Assembly (NCBI GenBank): GCA_013399855.1
Contig: VXAY01001314.1
Span: forward strand, 682,070 to 746,069
DNA length: 64,000 nt
Reading direction: 5' to 3'
Origin: Oxyruncus cristatus
Taxonomy: Eukaryota > Chordata > Aves > Passeriformes > Cotingidae
The notes beneath the pieces were generated by a model. The model was not told the origin of the DNA and made no database searches. It worked only from the letters and a program-made list of their open reading frames with translations. This document shows positions 50,721-62,860 of the stretch, piece by piece. The first letter of the stretch is position 1. Every line of letters starts with the position of its first letter. Both the position numbers and the translations under genes were made by a program.

Positions 50721-53652
50721 GAGACCTAAAGATGGTCTCGTTTCTCTTCTGGTCGCCCTCTTTAGTGCTGTTTCAAAGGGAAATTGGTTTCATATGTGGG
50801 CTGACTGTACCTCACAGCATCATTTTGCCTGCAAACCTAATTTAGTGAGCTGCTGAAACACTGTAACATAGGGAAGCATCAATTCCAGACCTCCGAACCC
50901 CGTAGGGTCAATGTCTGAAACGAATTCCTTGCCTGACAGGCTGCTAGCCTTTCAAGAGCAGCAAAACTAGCATCTTGCCACCTCTTGCATTCAGGAGGCA
51001 TTAATCACACTTGCATCACTCCAGCTATTGGAATTTCTGATCTGGGCTGATTAATTTCCTTCCCATGCCCATTTCAAGCTGCTCACAAGCTCTGGGATCT
51101 GCCTTTGGGGGAGGGATGCTGAGCTCCTCTTCCTGCTCCTGCTATGGCCAAAGACAGGAAACAGGACAACTTTCTCCACCTTATTTCCTCAAGACTTCTG
51201 CCCCTGGGGAGTCAACCAGGTTTTAATCAGCACCTGGCACAGCATCTATCAGATATGCTAATAAGGCACCTTACCTTAACAAACACCCTCAAGAGCAGAC
51301 TCATCTATCTTAATTGGTAAACGCTTCATTAATAATGCAGCTGAGGAGCCTCAGAGCTAGAAATATAAATAGCAAGTTCTGATGCAAGGGATTTTTTGTT
51401 TTGTTTTGGAGGCACGGATTCAGAAGGAAGGTCTCTCTTTGCCGTGCCCTGTTGCAGACACAAGAGCCCTTTGCAGCACGCACAAAAAGCCTCTTTTCTG
51501 TCTCTGAGGGGTCCAAGTTCAGAGCATTCCTTTCGAAAGGAGAAAGGCAGGCATGCTGGAAGGCATTCCTGGGTTGGGAGGCACCCAGGAGGATGGGAAC
51601 CAACACAAGCACCAACACAGAGGTCAGTGTGGACATGCTACTGAGACAGTGGCTTCCAGCCCGCTGATCGATGACAGGAAAAGCACTAAAACGCCTCTCT
51701 GGTTAAGTCACAAATTCCAGTCCTATGATTAACGCTGCTCTTAGCCAGGGAGCAAAGCAAAGGCTCAAACACCACAACCAGAAGGGACGTCTGAAGAAAA
51801 GGATCTTGTGTGTCTGAGGGTATATATTCCGCAACGAGATGACCCCAGGCCCACCATGCTAATCTCCAGCTTTCCATTCTAAGCACTTAGCCAAAACAAG
51901 GCAGGGGAGTCTCTGAAACCCAGCTCTACCCATGAATTCCAGGCATGTTGAAATAGTAGGCTTGGGTTCTCCTTTTTTGTATAAATTCATCCTGCAGACA
52001 AAAAGCCAGACTATGAGGGATTTCAAGTATACTCAGTCCAGCCAGAAACTTGATCTTACTGATCTTAACCAATTTTCTCAGGCAATGGCCATTATTTGCA
52101 CACAAGACTATTTTTATTGACCTTTTTTAAAAACTCTGCATATCAACCCCTAAAAGCCTCTGTGGATAAGACCGGGGGGGGTTTAAAATGCAGAAGAAGA
52201 AATTACAGGAGTCTCTGGAATTTGGATCTAGCAATTGTTGGTAAATATCTTCCTCCTGATGGCATTTGAAGGATTTAAATAACAATGAAGTGTTAGAACA
52301 AACCCCAGCTAAACAAGTTTTGGCATAAATTTAAATATTGCAAGCAAGGGGGTTTTGGCCACTTTTCTTGGGGAAAAACTGCCAAACCAATTTTGTTTCA
52401 GATTCAACTACCATGTCCACATCTTATCTAAACAACCCTTCTCTGACCCCATCTCTGAGAACTCACAAGTCTCCTTCTGCATTATTTATGTCATCCCTCT
52501 ACAGCAAATGACTCTTCAAAACACTCAGAGGCTTCTTTCAGAGGTTTTTAAAGCACCAGGCTTGGAAAGGAAGGCTGCTGTACCAGTCCAACTCACAAAC
52601 TTTCAATGTGACTTCAGGTCCTGTGCTCAAAAGCTCCTTTGGAAATGGCTCCTTGGCACATGTGAAAACTCCTGACTGGAACAAAAAGGCAGGCCAGAGA
52701 TTACATTTCCAAGGGATCACAGTCACACCTGGACACACTGTTTTTTTCCCCAAATCCCACTTAGTGCTTGTGGAACAGCAACACGCAACTTAACTGGGAG
52801 CTTGCCAAAGGTAACTCAGTTTTTGTACTCGTTATGAGCAGCTCAGGAGTACTCCTGGGAAAACAGCATCCAGGTGGGATTTTGCAGTGGGGTCTGCATG
52901 GACATGACACCCGTGTATCCCTGCACTGATTCCAGGCAGAGGGGCTTAGCGTTCCCCATTCTGGCTGGAAGCACCTCGTCCGAGACAAACCCATCATTGT
53001 GCAGGATGCTCAGCAGTGCCAGCCCGGCAGGACATCAAGGACACTGAACTGTGATTTCTCCGGCCAGCCTGAGCTCCTGCCTCCCGCCCCACTGATTAAT
53101 GGTTCTCCGCCACAGAAGCTAATAGGATCCTCTTTGAAATCCAAATAACCAGCATTAGTGACCTCAGAGCCCTGTCTGCTAACTGGACATACAGCCCGCC
53201 TTTAATTCCCTTCATTTTCTTCATTTCCATTTTCTCCAGCAAAGCTTCCTTTCCCACAATTTTCTTTTCAAGCCCCTACACCCCTGTTCTGCCGACTGCT
53301 CCCCACGTGCCACCCCAGTGCCACCCCTGTGTGCAGCTCCACAGCAACGCAGCCCCGACCCAGCACATCCCCCTCCTGATCCCCCACCCAGGGGAAGGGT
53401 CTGGGTTACGTGCAACCCCACAGCATGTCCATACCCACACAGAGCCCGGGCCAAGGAGTCAAAGCAAATGCTGCCCTGGCACAGCAAACTGCTATTGAGC
53501 ATATCCCAGGGCTGGTTCTCAGCAGCCAACAATTTAAAGCTAAATTTCACCAGGCTTCCTTGCCATTCCCACATCTAGCTCAGCAAAAACCTGTCTGCAA
53601 GGGACTAACATTTAGACAACCAGCTCTGACTACAGTAAATCTCCTTCTTTCC

Positions 53653-53671
53653 TTTTTTTTTTTTTTTTTTT
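53653..53671. repeat. T19 homopolymer
   Basis: Nineteen T on plus in intron 1, followed by AATCC. No retroelement body was recognised beside it. Confidence 0.95.
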
Positions 53672-56600
53672 AATCCATAACCACCAGCTTTAAAGCTTTA
53701 AATCAATATCCCCTCTTGCGATCTGCATTCAGCAAGGAATTATTCACATTGAGAGCTTTAAAAATTAAGCTAAACCCTGCAGGGCCCAGGCCAAACTTAT
53801 ATCACAGGAAAGCTTTAAACACAGGATCAGGGACACAGCATGAGCCATGTCCCGGTCTTAGATGCAAACTAAATGTAGAAAACAAAGCCGCTGTCACTGT
53901 GTTAAAAGGAAAAACCATAAATGGTCCATGCTGTGGCTTCTCCCAGGGACACAAGGGACAAGGGCCCTCCTTCCATGAAGAGGGGTCAGCCCATTCCAAC
54001 TAAACCTCTCGCAAGGGGAAGAAACTAATTGTCCCCGCAAAGGAAAGAGACTTATTGTCACTGTTTGAAAAAGAAAATGGCATCTGATCTATCCACCCGT
54101 CTGTGATGCCGGCCAGAGGGAGGTTTTTGAGAGCTGATGTGAGGACAAAGAGGGCAGTGCCATGTGCTCCCTTCGCAGTGGTACCCACAACCACGGGAAC
54201 AGCAGGTCCTCACCACTGCTCACCCACTGCTGCTCCATGCCAGACACAGCCGGCCCCAGGCTGGGCAGAAAGTGCCAGACGCCAAGCTGGGAGTCCACAA
54301 CACTCCTGGAGGTGCAAATTTTAAGGAGAAATCGAAGAAGAGGTGGGGGAAGAAAAACTCACAACCTGAAACAACTCCCGTTTGTGCCCTAGAGGACCAA
54401 AAAGGCAGGAAAATATAGATGAAAGAGCAAAGACTCTCACTGGTCAGAGGAGCTCCCATCTTAAATTTGAGAGGGGGTCTGATCTGCTCAGTGACAGGAC
54501 TGGGTATTACAGGGAAGACATCCTAAACCCATCTCTCCTCTCACCACTGGGACAAGGGGCTGCAAGCACCTGCCTCCATACAAGGACACCTCAATCCCAC
54601 CTGATGCTGTGAGGGGTAGCAGAGGCACAAGGTTAGGTATAACCAATCCAGGAAACAGCCAGATTTCCACCACCCCCATAGTGGTGTCTAAGTGAACAGT
54701 GAAACCTTTCCATTGTCCCTGCTTGAGGGATGACATGAAGAATTCCATCTGCACTGCGCAGAATCCAGCATCCTTGACCCCACCGCCATCGGCCCAACGT
54801 AAGACCCAACAAGGACTGGCAAGGGTCAAGGAGCTGGAACAAGGCTAAGAAATGGGCACAAAGTCATGCAAATCAGGAGGCTCTCCTGGCCCTAAACATC
54901 CTCACCGTTCTCCCACACCTTGACTTCTCACAGGCATGAACTGCCCCAGGGACTTGAGGCTTGAATCCACCCCAGCGCAGAGATGACGCCTCAGGTTCAG
55001 GCCTTCAGGTGCCCACACACAGCCACTTCTCCAGCTCTCAGTCCTGGGGGTGACTGCCCAGGCCTTGATATTTGTAAAGTCCTCAGGAAATCCTTGGAAG
55101 GAAAGAGTGGAGTATTATTATGAAATAACAGCTTTTTATTCTGCTCCATCTGAAAGCAGCGGCTCTTTGTTCGGCCCCACGCTGTCTAAGCCAAGGGTTA
55201 AAACCTGGCTGGCTGGGCTGTAAGAAGGCCATCCATGGTGGGGGAGAGACAGACTTCTGAGGGTCTGAAGAACAAGGTGTCTTTCTAACCTATTTGGACT
55301 CCAATAAGCAGCTTTAGATGTAACAATAGGGGGCTGAAAACCCTAATGCCCCAAAGCCTGGAGACAATCAGGACTGTTTAAGCACCCACAACTGACATTT
55401 CTAACACCACCTGAAATGTGTATTTTCCTTTCTGTTTCAAAGCCTTATTTTCCAATCAGATTATGTGCAGGATAAATACCCTTACACAGTGACAGCAGGC
55501 ACTGCACAAGAAAATTGGGGATAATGGTAACTGCAAAGATTTACAGATACTTATCTCAGCATCTGCAAGAAATATTGGCTTTGAACGTGGTGTTCAAACA
55601 CAGCGTCAATCACCAGAACCCAGAGAAACTGCAAACTTGCTTAGCTGAACTCAAGTCTAAAATAAATTAAATAAATAAAACATAACTAGGCTTTTAGAGC
55701 CCATCTCTCAAATGGGAAGCAGCAGCCACACACATGAAATACCAGGCTAGTCCAGGCTGACCAAGCACAATAACAGATGAGAGACCAAGAACAATGACCC
55801 CCTGACACACTGGGGGAAGTCTTCTCCGAGGTCAGGGACACCCAACCATGAGCGACCCAAAGATCAGGCAGGAGACTTCACCACCACCACCTGCAGATAC
55901 AGCAGACATGGACACACCGTGGCTGCCACGGATCACATCAGTGCCAGTCAGCCAGGGTATAGGAACGGCCCCACAAGCACCTCAAACTCACTGCAGTCAC
56001 AAAACAGCACTCACGTGTTCATAACATCATGTGCAACCCTCTGCCTTGGGGACCACGAAGCCTCAGTGGTTTCTGGTGTCCCCATTCCTTCCATCCTGCC
56101 TGCCCAAGAAGGGGATCCCAAGCTCAGGCTGTTGTAAGAGCTCCCTGACCAACACTGTCCAGGACAACGTGCCTACACACAGATTTGCCAACCAGCAGCT
56201 GTTAAATGCACGCACAGGTCCTACACATTCCCACATAAATAATCCATGGAGCAGCAAGGAGATCTCCGCAACACACTTGCCCTGCCACTGACCTAGGAGG
56301 AAAGGATGTGCAGTAAGGTCCTGAAACTTTAATGAATCACCGCAAAAAAAACATAACAGTCACCAGCTTAAAAATACACTATCATTAGCAGTTTCAGTGG
56401 AGAGGAGAGATGAAGGAGGAGAATGCCTCCTCAACAGCCCAGATCTTCTTACCTCTCAAGGTCCAACAGATAGTGGTATCTCTGAAGATGTGGCTGGACC
56501 TCCTTTGGCTGCCTAGTCGTGCTCTGGAAGCACAGGGTCCACTCTCTGATTGTCAGCTCCTTCTCCTGCACTTGCTTTCAGCACTGAACATCTTTCACAC

Positions 56601-59179
56601 CCCCAAAGTTAGCCAGACACGCAACTGATCCTCCAGATAAACAGCCCGACATTGAACAGCGCGTCTTGGGCTACAGCCACAGATCATCAACAGAAAAAGC
56701 GAAGCTGTGATCTGAAATCTTATCTGGTCGCTGCAGAAATGCGGCAGAGAAGGTCAGCTTTCCATCATTCAGTAAAGACATTCAGCGCCAGCACATAAAC
56801 ACTAAAAAATATCACTGTTGAGTTAAGACAACTTTGGGGTTTCTGCTTTGCAGCCAAATATCACTCAGCGGCCATTAAACAGATTTTTTTAGCCATCAGT
56901 GGAACATTAGAAATTCCATGAATTTGAAGTTTATTAATTCCAAAATACAGTTTATACTTTTTTCAGGATTTATACTCCTTGGCTACACCCTTTCAGCTAT
57001 AAATAAAACCATTTGCTAAGTTGGCTGATACACTGCAGCCCATGACTGGCACATTTACGCAAGTTGGCTGAAAAACAAGATGGTTCAAGGAATCGCCAGA
57101 AACACTAAATCCAGTTATTTCAAATCCATTTTGAAACATCTAATAAATCTGCAGGGATCATTTGATATACAGAGCTGGTTAAACTCGAGTAGCTGTGCTT
57201 CTGCGCAGCATCTCTGGTGTTTATGGAGTGGTTGATGTGCATTTTACAGTCCTTCACAGTCCATCGCAAAATATTCATGTCTTTGGATAGTCTTCAGAAA
57301 AGAAGCTAGGAGAAAAAAAATGGCAAAAGGGATCCAGCAGAACAAACCTCTAGGATCCCCTGTGCCTTCCCACAAGAAGCTGGAAATGGAAAGGAGACCT
57401 ACCTCCGTGAGTTCCCATCTTGATGGGATGCACCTGGCAGGAGTATGTGCGGGGGGGGGGTGTCTTTGCACCCCAGGCATCCCAAGCAAGGGGTCACTGA
57501 AGACAGTGCATATACAGGCTCATCACAAGGAAAAAGAGGATCTGGAAGATGCTCTGGTCCACCAACAACCTCCAGCAAGACAGTGAGCTTGCGCAGCTAC
57601 TCCTTAAGTCAAAGGGAGTTGGAGAGCTTGAAGCCTTTTGAGGCTGGGCCAGCGGTGACTAAATCTGCACAGCTTTTGGGGTAGATGGAAATTCTGACAT
57701 CCACCCAACTCTCAGAGCTCCCTGGTTAGGGAGAGGCAAGTGATGAAAGACCTGATCACAGAATAAAGATATCCAACTCAACGTTTTTATCATAGCACTG
57801 GTAATCTGTGCCCTGGGAACTACTTGTAAACAGAAGGTAACTCTAGCCTCAGGATACGTCAACAGATCTTACCCCAGAGCACAGGGGACTGATGGCAGCT
57901 TTGCTCCTCTGGTAAGATGAGCAAGCCAAAGGAGAAGGCACGAAAGACATCTCACAGGGAGAGGGCTGTGCAGGAAACCCTGAGCTAGAGGTGGGGCCCG
58001 AATACTCAACGGGAGCTTTTGCATGCTTGCTTCCTGAGCAAAACAAAGCCCTCAGCAAAGCTGCTCAGGCAGGTGATGATCAGCACTGCAAAAGCAAGGC
58101 AGGCCCCTCAGGAACAGACTCAAGGCATGCGGTGCCCCCAGCCACGAGAGAGCAACTTGAGCCCTGGAGAAACTGCAAAAATTTTTAGGCAAAATCAGAG
58201 CACTAACAGATGAGAGCCGTGGTCCAGGGTTTCCCTTCCTGCCTTCCCTGCCCCAGGCAGGAATTGATTTTCTCTCAGCCACCAATGCCATACTTCTGAG
58301 TGTTGGTCTGGGGGGCTCCAACCTCCAAAATTGACAGCTTGGGTACACTCCCCAATAGCTGCATGGTGAGTTTTCCTTACCTGAAAGCATCATTATTGTC
58401 TGAAAGTCCCTCCTATCCCTTTGTATCTCCCAAACAGCAGCAACAGATACTTTTCAGCAGCTGTGTCTCATCCATGGAAATGCCAACCATTCTGGAGAGT
58501 ACAACACTTGATAGACATGAAAACCACTGGGATGTTTTCATCACTCTGCCCTGTCTGGGTGACAGGTGACAAGACTACAGGCCCCAACAGGCACTGCCAT
58601 GTACTTCACCTCTCTGCCATCCCCAGCCCCCTCAGCAGAACTCCACTGACCACACCACAGGCACCCGAGGCACGAACCAACCCCAGAGGTTTCCCCGCCT
58701 CTGCTTCTCTTGCTGGGAGCCAAAACGCGAATCATTCCCTGCTCCTCCCTGGCGCAACTGCTCAGAAATTGCTGAGTCCGACCTTACTTATCGCTGGATG
58801 TAGTGCAGTTCTGTTTTCTAATCCTCTACATCTGCATTTTGTACAGCCCATTTCTAAGGCTCTTCACATTTGCTTCACAGTTTATCGCCCTGTTCAAGCA
58901 AGATGACGCATCTCTAAACTTTCCACTCAAAAGAAGCGCTGAGGAATGAAACCATTCAAAACCAAGAAGCTGCCTCAGAAAATGGTCCCCACAGAAAACA
59001 GCCAGCAGGAGTTTTTTGAAGTCACAAACTTAATGAGACAAGGGATTATCTTTTCTGTTGTTATCTTTTCTTCTCAAAGACTCCTTGTTCCTGGTATCAT
59101 AACAAAATATTGAACCATTTGAGGACTTTTCTTCTTAGTTTTGCTCAAAAACTAGGACAATGACAACTGAGTTCAGAGT

Positions 59180-59194
59180 AAAAAAAAAAAAAAA
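59180..59194. repeat. A15 homopolymer
   Basis: Fifteen consecutive A on plus; no flanking duplication was recognised. Confidence 0.95.
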
Positions 59195-60780
59195 CACCAC
59201 ATTCTGTTTCCCTACGTGGAGACAGAAGAAAGCTTACAAGCACAGACCTAAGGAACGCCCTTTCTCCTCTACCTAAACTCAAGAAGTCCTTGCAATTTAG
59301 ATGACCGTAAAGCAATCTAGATCCTGCAGGTCTACCCTGAAGTTCCCTCTCTGATATATCCTGGTAGTAACAAAAAGGTTTACCATAGTCTCTAGAAGCT
59401 CAAATACACTTCAGAAGTTTAAGGTCCCTGTATCCAAATGAGAAGAAAATCTGGCAAAGTTGTTTGTGGTGGAAAAGCCCAAGAAGAGCCTGGCAACACA
59501 CAACCCAAAGAGAGTAAGACCTAAGAGCAGAGCTGCTGCTGCTGCTGCCTGGCTGCCTATGGGGTTGACCTTTATGTTCTTCCCCCTCACACAAACCTCA
59601 GCTTCACACCCACCCATGGTCTCTGGGAACCCCCATCACATCAGAGAGAGCATCGGCTCATACGGGCTTTGGGGTCTGCAGGATCTGTCCAGCACATGTG
59701 CACCAATCCAAGCAACAAGGACATCAACAGACAGGCAACCATTTCATCCCACGCCTTCAAACCACCAGCCCACTCCTCCTCTTTGCCCTCAGCGCTGCAG
59801 GGAGCCTCTAATCCTAACCAGCTCCCCGAGCACAGCCCTCAGCGCCTCGCAGTTCAATACAGGGGCTCTCTGTGGGGGTTTGGGCTGCATTTCAAAGGCA
59901 AAACACTGCCAGAACAGGAAAACCCTGCATAAAAACCAAATGGGCAGCTCTACTGCTCTACATCAGGTCTGCAGGAAGCCGAGGACGCTGACGGACACCC
60001 AATGGACACGATCCCCCAGTGAGGGTGCTAAGCCAGGAACCACATGGCCCAATGACCCCGAAGAGCACACGCCGCCTCCCACGTTGAAGCTTTGAAGGAT
60101 TATTTGCATACGAGGCCGTGTTGAACCAGAGCAGCCAGAGACAGTGTTGTGACTCCAGTGAGAAGCATTCGTGTGGCCTCTCCTCACGCTGGAGAGGACC
60201 TGGCCAGCCCAGTCAAGAGCAGCACCAGGCTGAGGAACAGCCACGGCACTGCTGGGGCAGTATCTTCCATGGAAAGGTTTGGGCAGGACAGACAAAAGAG
60301 GGGAAAGTCAAGTTTTACCTGGCCAGGCAAATGGACCAAAGATGATGTCCCAGCCTAACACACAACCACTGCTGAGAGCAGAACTCAACTCCTTGCTCTA
60401 CGAGGGCTAGTCTTGTAGAGTCATTTCTATCAGATCAAACTCCTGCAGCCTCAGCTGAGCCCTGGGAAAATGCTGGGAATATCTGTCATCCCTTTGAGCT
60501 TGGTTTATTATCTGGAGAAGGCAGGACCCTCCACAGTGAGGGCAGATGCTACAATCACTCCAATTCCAGAAGAAGTCTTCTGACACTACATGTGCAACCA
60601 TTTTTCTGCAGTCTGCCCCACCAATGTTCCCACGTTCAGTGAAAAACATCCCCTTAATCAGGTTAAATTAGCTATTTTTTAACTGTAAGGTTCAAGTTAG
60701 ACTTTGACTAGCTGTACACCCATTCCAATGGTAGGGCTGGCTGCCTCAGATTTGAATTCATCTTTTTCAGATCCAAAGAG

Positions 60781-60794
60781 AAAAAAAAAAAAAA
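60781..60794. repeat. A14 homopolymer
   Basis: Fourteen A, followed by TAAAAGG and, about 30 bases on, another A run. Low-complexity sequence in intron 1. Confidence 0.9.
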
Positions 60795-60957
60795 TAAAAG
60801 GTCAGCTCTAAAAAATAATTTAAAAAAAAATTCTTTTGGTCCCCCAGCAGGTGATTTTCTTACTCTCATCTGGGATTGGCACACAGATGTACAGCTCTGC
60901 CAGCACCTGGGCAGAAAAACAGTCCTGAGCCCCCCAAGCCAACACATCTCCTTCCCT

Positions 60958-61016
60958 GGGCGGCCCCCGCGCAGCACCACGATTTATTACAGACGGCGTC
61001 GTCGACGATAACCGAA
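60958..61016. promoter_or_regulatory. very CpG-dense short patch in intron 1
   Basis: About ten CpG in 60 bases, including GACGGCGTCGTCGACGATAA. It stands out sharply from the flanks and is followed within 300 bases by an open frame at 61273-61617. Role unknown. Confidence 0.4.
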
Positions 61017-61272
61017 CATGACACCCAGTCACCCCAATTTCGCTGGCAGCCCAGCTGTCCTGGAGAAGGGACCACCCATCCCATCGCCTGGCCAAGGCAC
61101 AATCAAATATTTAAATGAACATTTCTGCTTCAGGTCATCCTCGCCTTCCTCCTGCCGCCGGCTACTGAGCGGCAGAGCGATCTCCTTGCATTGCCGTGAC
61201 AACCCGAGGATGGGTTACAGCCACGGCTGGGCTGCTGAATGGCAGCGTTGGGTACTTGACATGCTACAATAG

Positions 61273-61617
61273 GATACGTTTGCCTTTTTTCAGAAAGGAG
61301 AGGCTGACATTGTGAAGCGGTTAAAGCCAGACATCCAAGCGAGGCCATCACCATACACGGGCTCAAAAGGCTTTGTCTGCCCTTCTGAGAGAAATTTCAT
61401 AATATGCGAGGGTGAACAGTCAGCAAAAGGCTTGGATCGCTCGACTTACAATCATCCCTGGTTTCCTCACAACGGCCCTGAATACATCTTTGATTGGTTA
61501 TGTATGAGAGGAGCCGTCCCCAGCGTGGTGCCAGACATGTGCGACACAGACCTGGGTCGGACTCCCGAGCAGGAAGAAGAATTCAATTCACAGCAACACT
61601 CAAAGGGGAGAAAATAA
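61273..61617 (+). other. unassigned open frame on plus, possibly conserved non-coding
   Basis: After an in-frame TAG at 61270 the frame is open for 345 bases to a TAA. A good acceptor-like CCTTTTTTCAG ends at 61293. Read from there, the frame is rich in charged residues and cysteine, with no low complexity. I recognise no protein family. There is no early ATG and no matching donor was established. It runs opposite to ZSWIM5. A length like this is common by chance, so it may simply be conserved regulatory DNA. Confidence 0.25.
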
Positions 61618-61618
61618 A

Positions 61619-61648
61619 TAATAACAATAATTAATAATAATAATAATG
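61619..61648. repeat. AAT-rich simple repeat
   Basis: Imperfect AAT/ATA units on plus directly after the open frame. Confidence 0.8.
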
Positions 61649-62029
61649 TAAAAACGTGGCAATTATTTAATCCTGAATGGTTCCAAGCTATTGCTGGTTC
61701 AAAAACAACTTGCCTGGAAATTCAAGGCTAGAGCATTTGTCTTCCCCCCCTCTGCAGGAGAGGCAAAGAGACAACTCCCGGGCTATGGCTCTCATCCCCC
61801 AGAGGGGCATTTCCACACAGTCCTCTGATTCTCACCCCAAAGGCAAGGGCCACTCATCCCTAAGAGCGCCCAGCCACCTCCAGCATCCTCCCAGGATCCC
61901 AACCCTGGCCCTCCCGGGGGTGAGGAGGGGAGGGGGGCGTGGATCTGGTGCTCATCCATCGCGTAAGTGACTTTCCTGTTGTTCCAGGCAAACAAAAGCC
62001 GAGCGGCGCAGTGGGCCCTGAGAAGGGTG

Positions 62030-62860
62030 CCTTCCCTTTAATAAACGTGATTTCAATCCCAGTGAATATTCATACAATTACCCCAGCTCTAATTTGTATA
62101 AAATGACAGCCTGCAAACCAGGGATGATTGAAGAGGACCAAAATCATTTTGTTTGATTACAATCTCTCCTCCTTCCTCCCCCCTCCCCACCTTCATTATC
62201 TTTTATGTCTATTTAAACTCTGGACACTGCATATTCATCTCAATTCTCCCTCCATCTCTCCTTCTGTTTGTGGGCTGCTGCTGCTTTTATTTTTTTTCTC
62301 CCCCCCTCCCATCTCTCTCTCCTTTCATTGTAATTTTCTTCTTGCTTCTGTTGTGCATTCAGGGATTTGAGGAGGTTTTCAGGGGGAGTGGGGGTGGACT
62401 TCATTTTATAAAAAAAAAAATAGTGTGTTGTCTGGATAGAAAATTACATTTGCATGCTCGAGGGGCCTGAGGGCTTCTCTGTGGGCTTGGCAGAGATCCT
62501 ACCTCGAGGGGGGAGGGAGGTGGAAGATGCTGATTTGATTTCCTCGTCTTCCCACCCCTTCCCCCTTTCCTTTCCTTATTATAAATGTCTGCCTGATTTT
62601 TCTTTTCTTTTTCTGCATGTGCAAACCACTTGAAGAACAATGGCACAGATTAGAGGCCTTCCTCAGGGCTGTTTATGAATGCAGTTGTGGAGTTCAGCAA
62701 AGCAGAAACATTACATACAGTAATTGGACATTTAATTACTAATGAAGCTAGCAACTGATTTTTTTTTTCCAAGGGTCTGAAGCAATGTGACAGACCCTCC
62801 AACTGCAGGTTTAATTATGGCTGGAGATGGGTTTAATACTCCATCTCGCACTCTATTACC
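62030..62860. promoter_or_regulatory. candidate conserved non-coding block, homeodomain-motif rich
   Basis: AT-rich sequence without coding potential, rich in homeodomain cores: TAATTG near 62722, TAATTA at 62734 and TAATTA at 62812, plus an octamer ATTTGCAT at 62448. It also contains a long polypyrimidine stretch (about 62160-62343). The motif density resembles developmental enhancers. This is an inference from sequence texture only. Confidence 0.4.

Larger units (their letters stand above)
50721..60957. other. ZSWIM5 intron 1, third part
   Basis: About 10.2 kb with no supported gene. Seen: G8 near 52173, T19 at 53653-53671, an octamer at 54866, an AT-rich block at 56630-57240, G10 near 57451, A15 at 59180-59194, an octamer at 60102 and A14 at 60781-60794. 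Confidence 0.65.
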
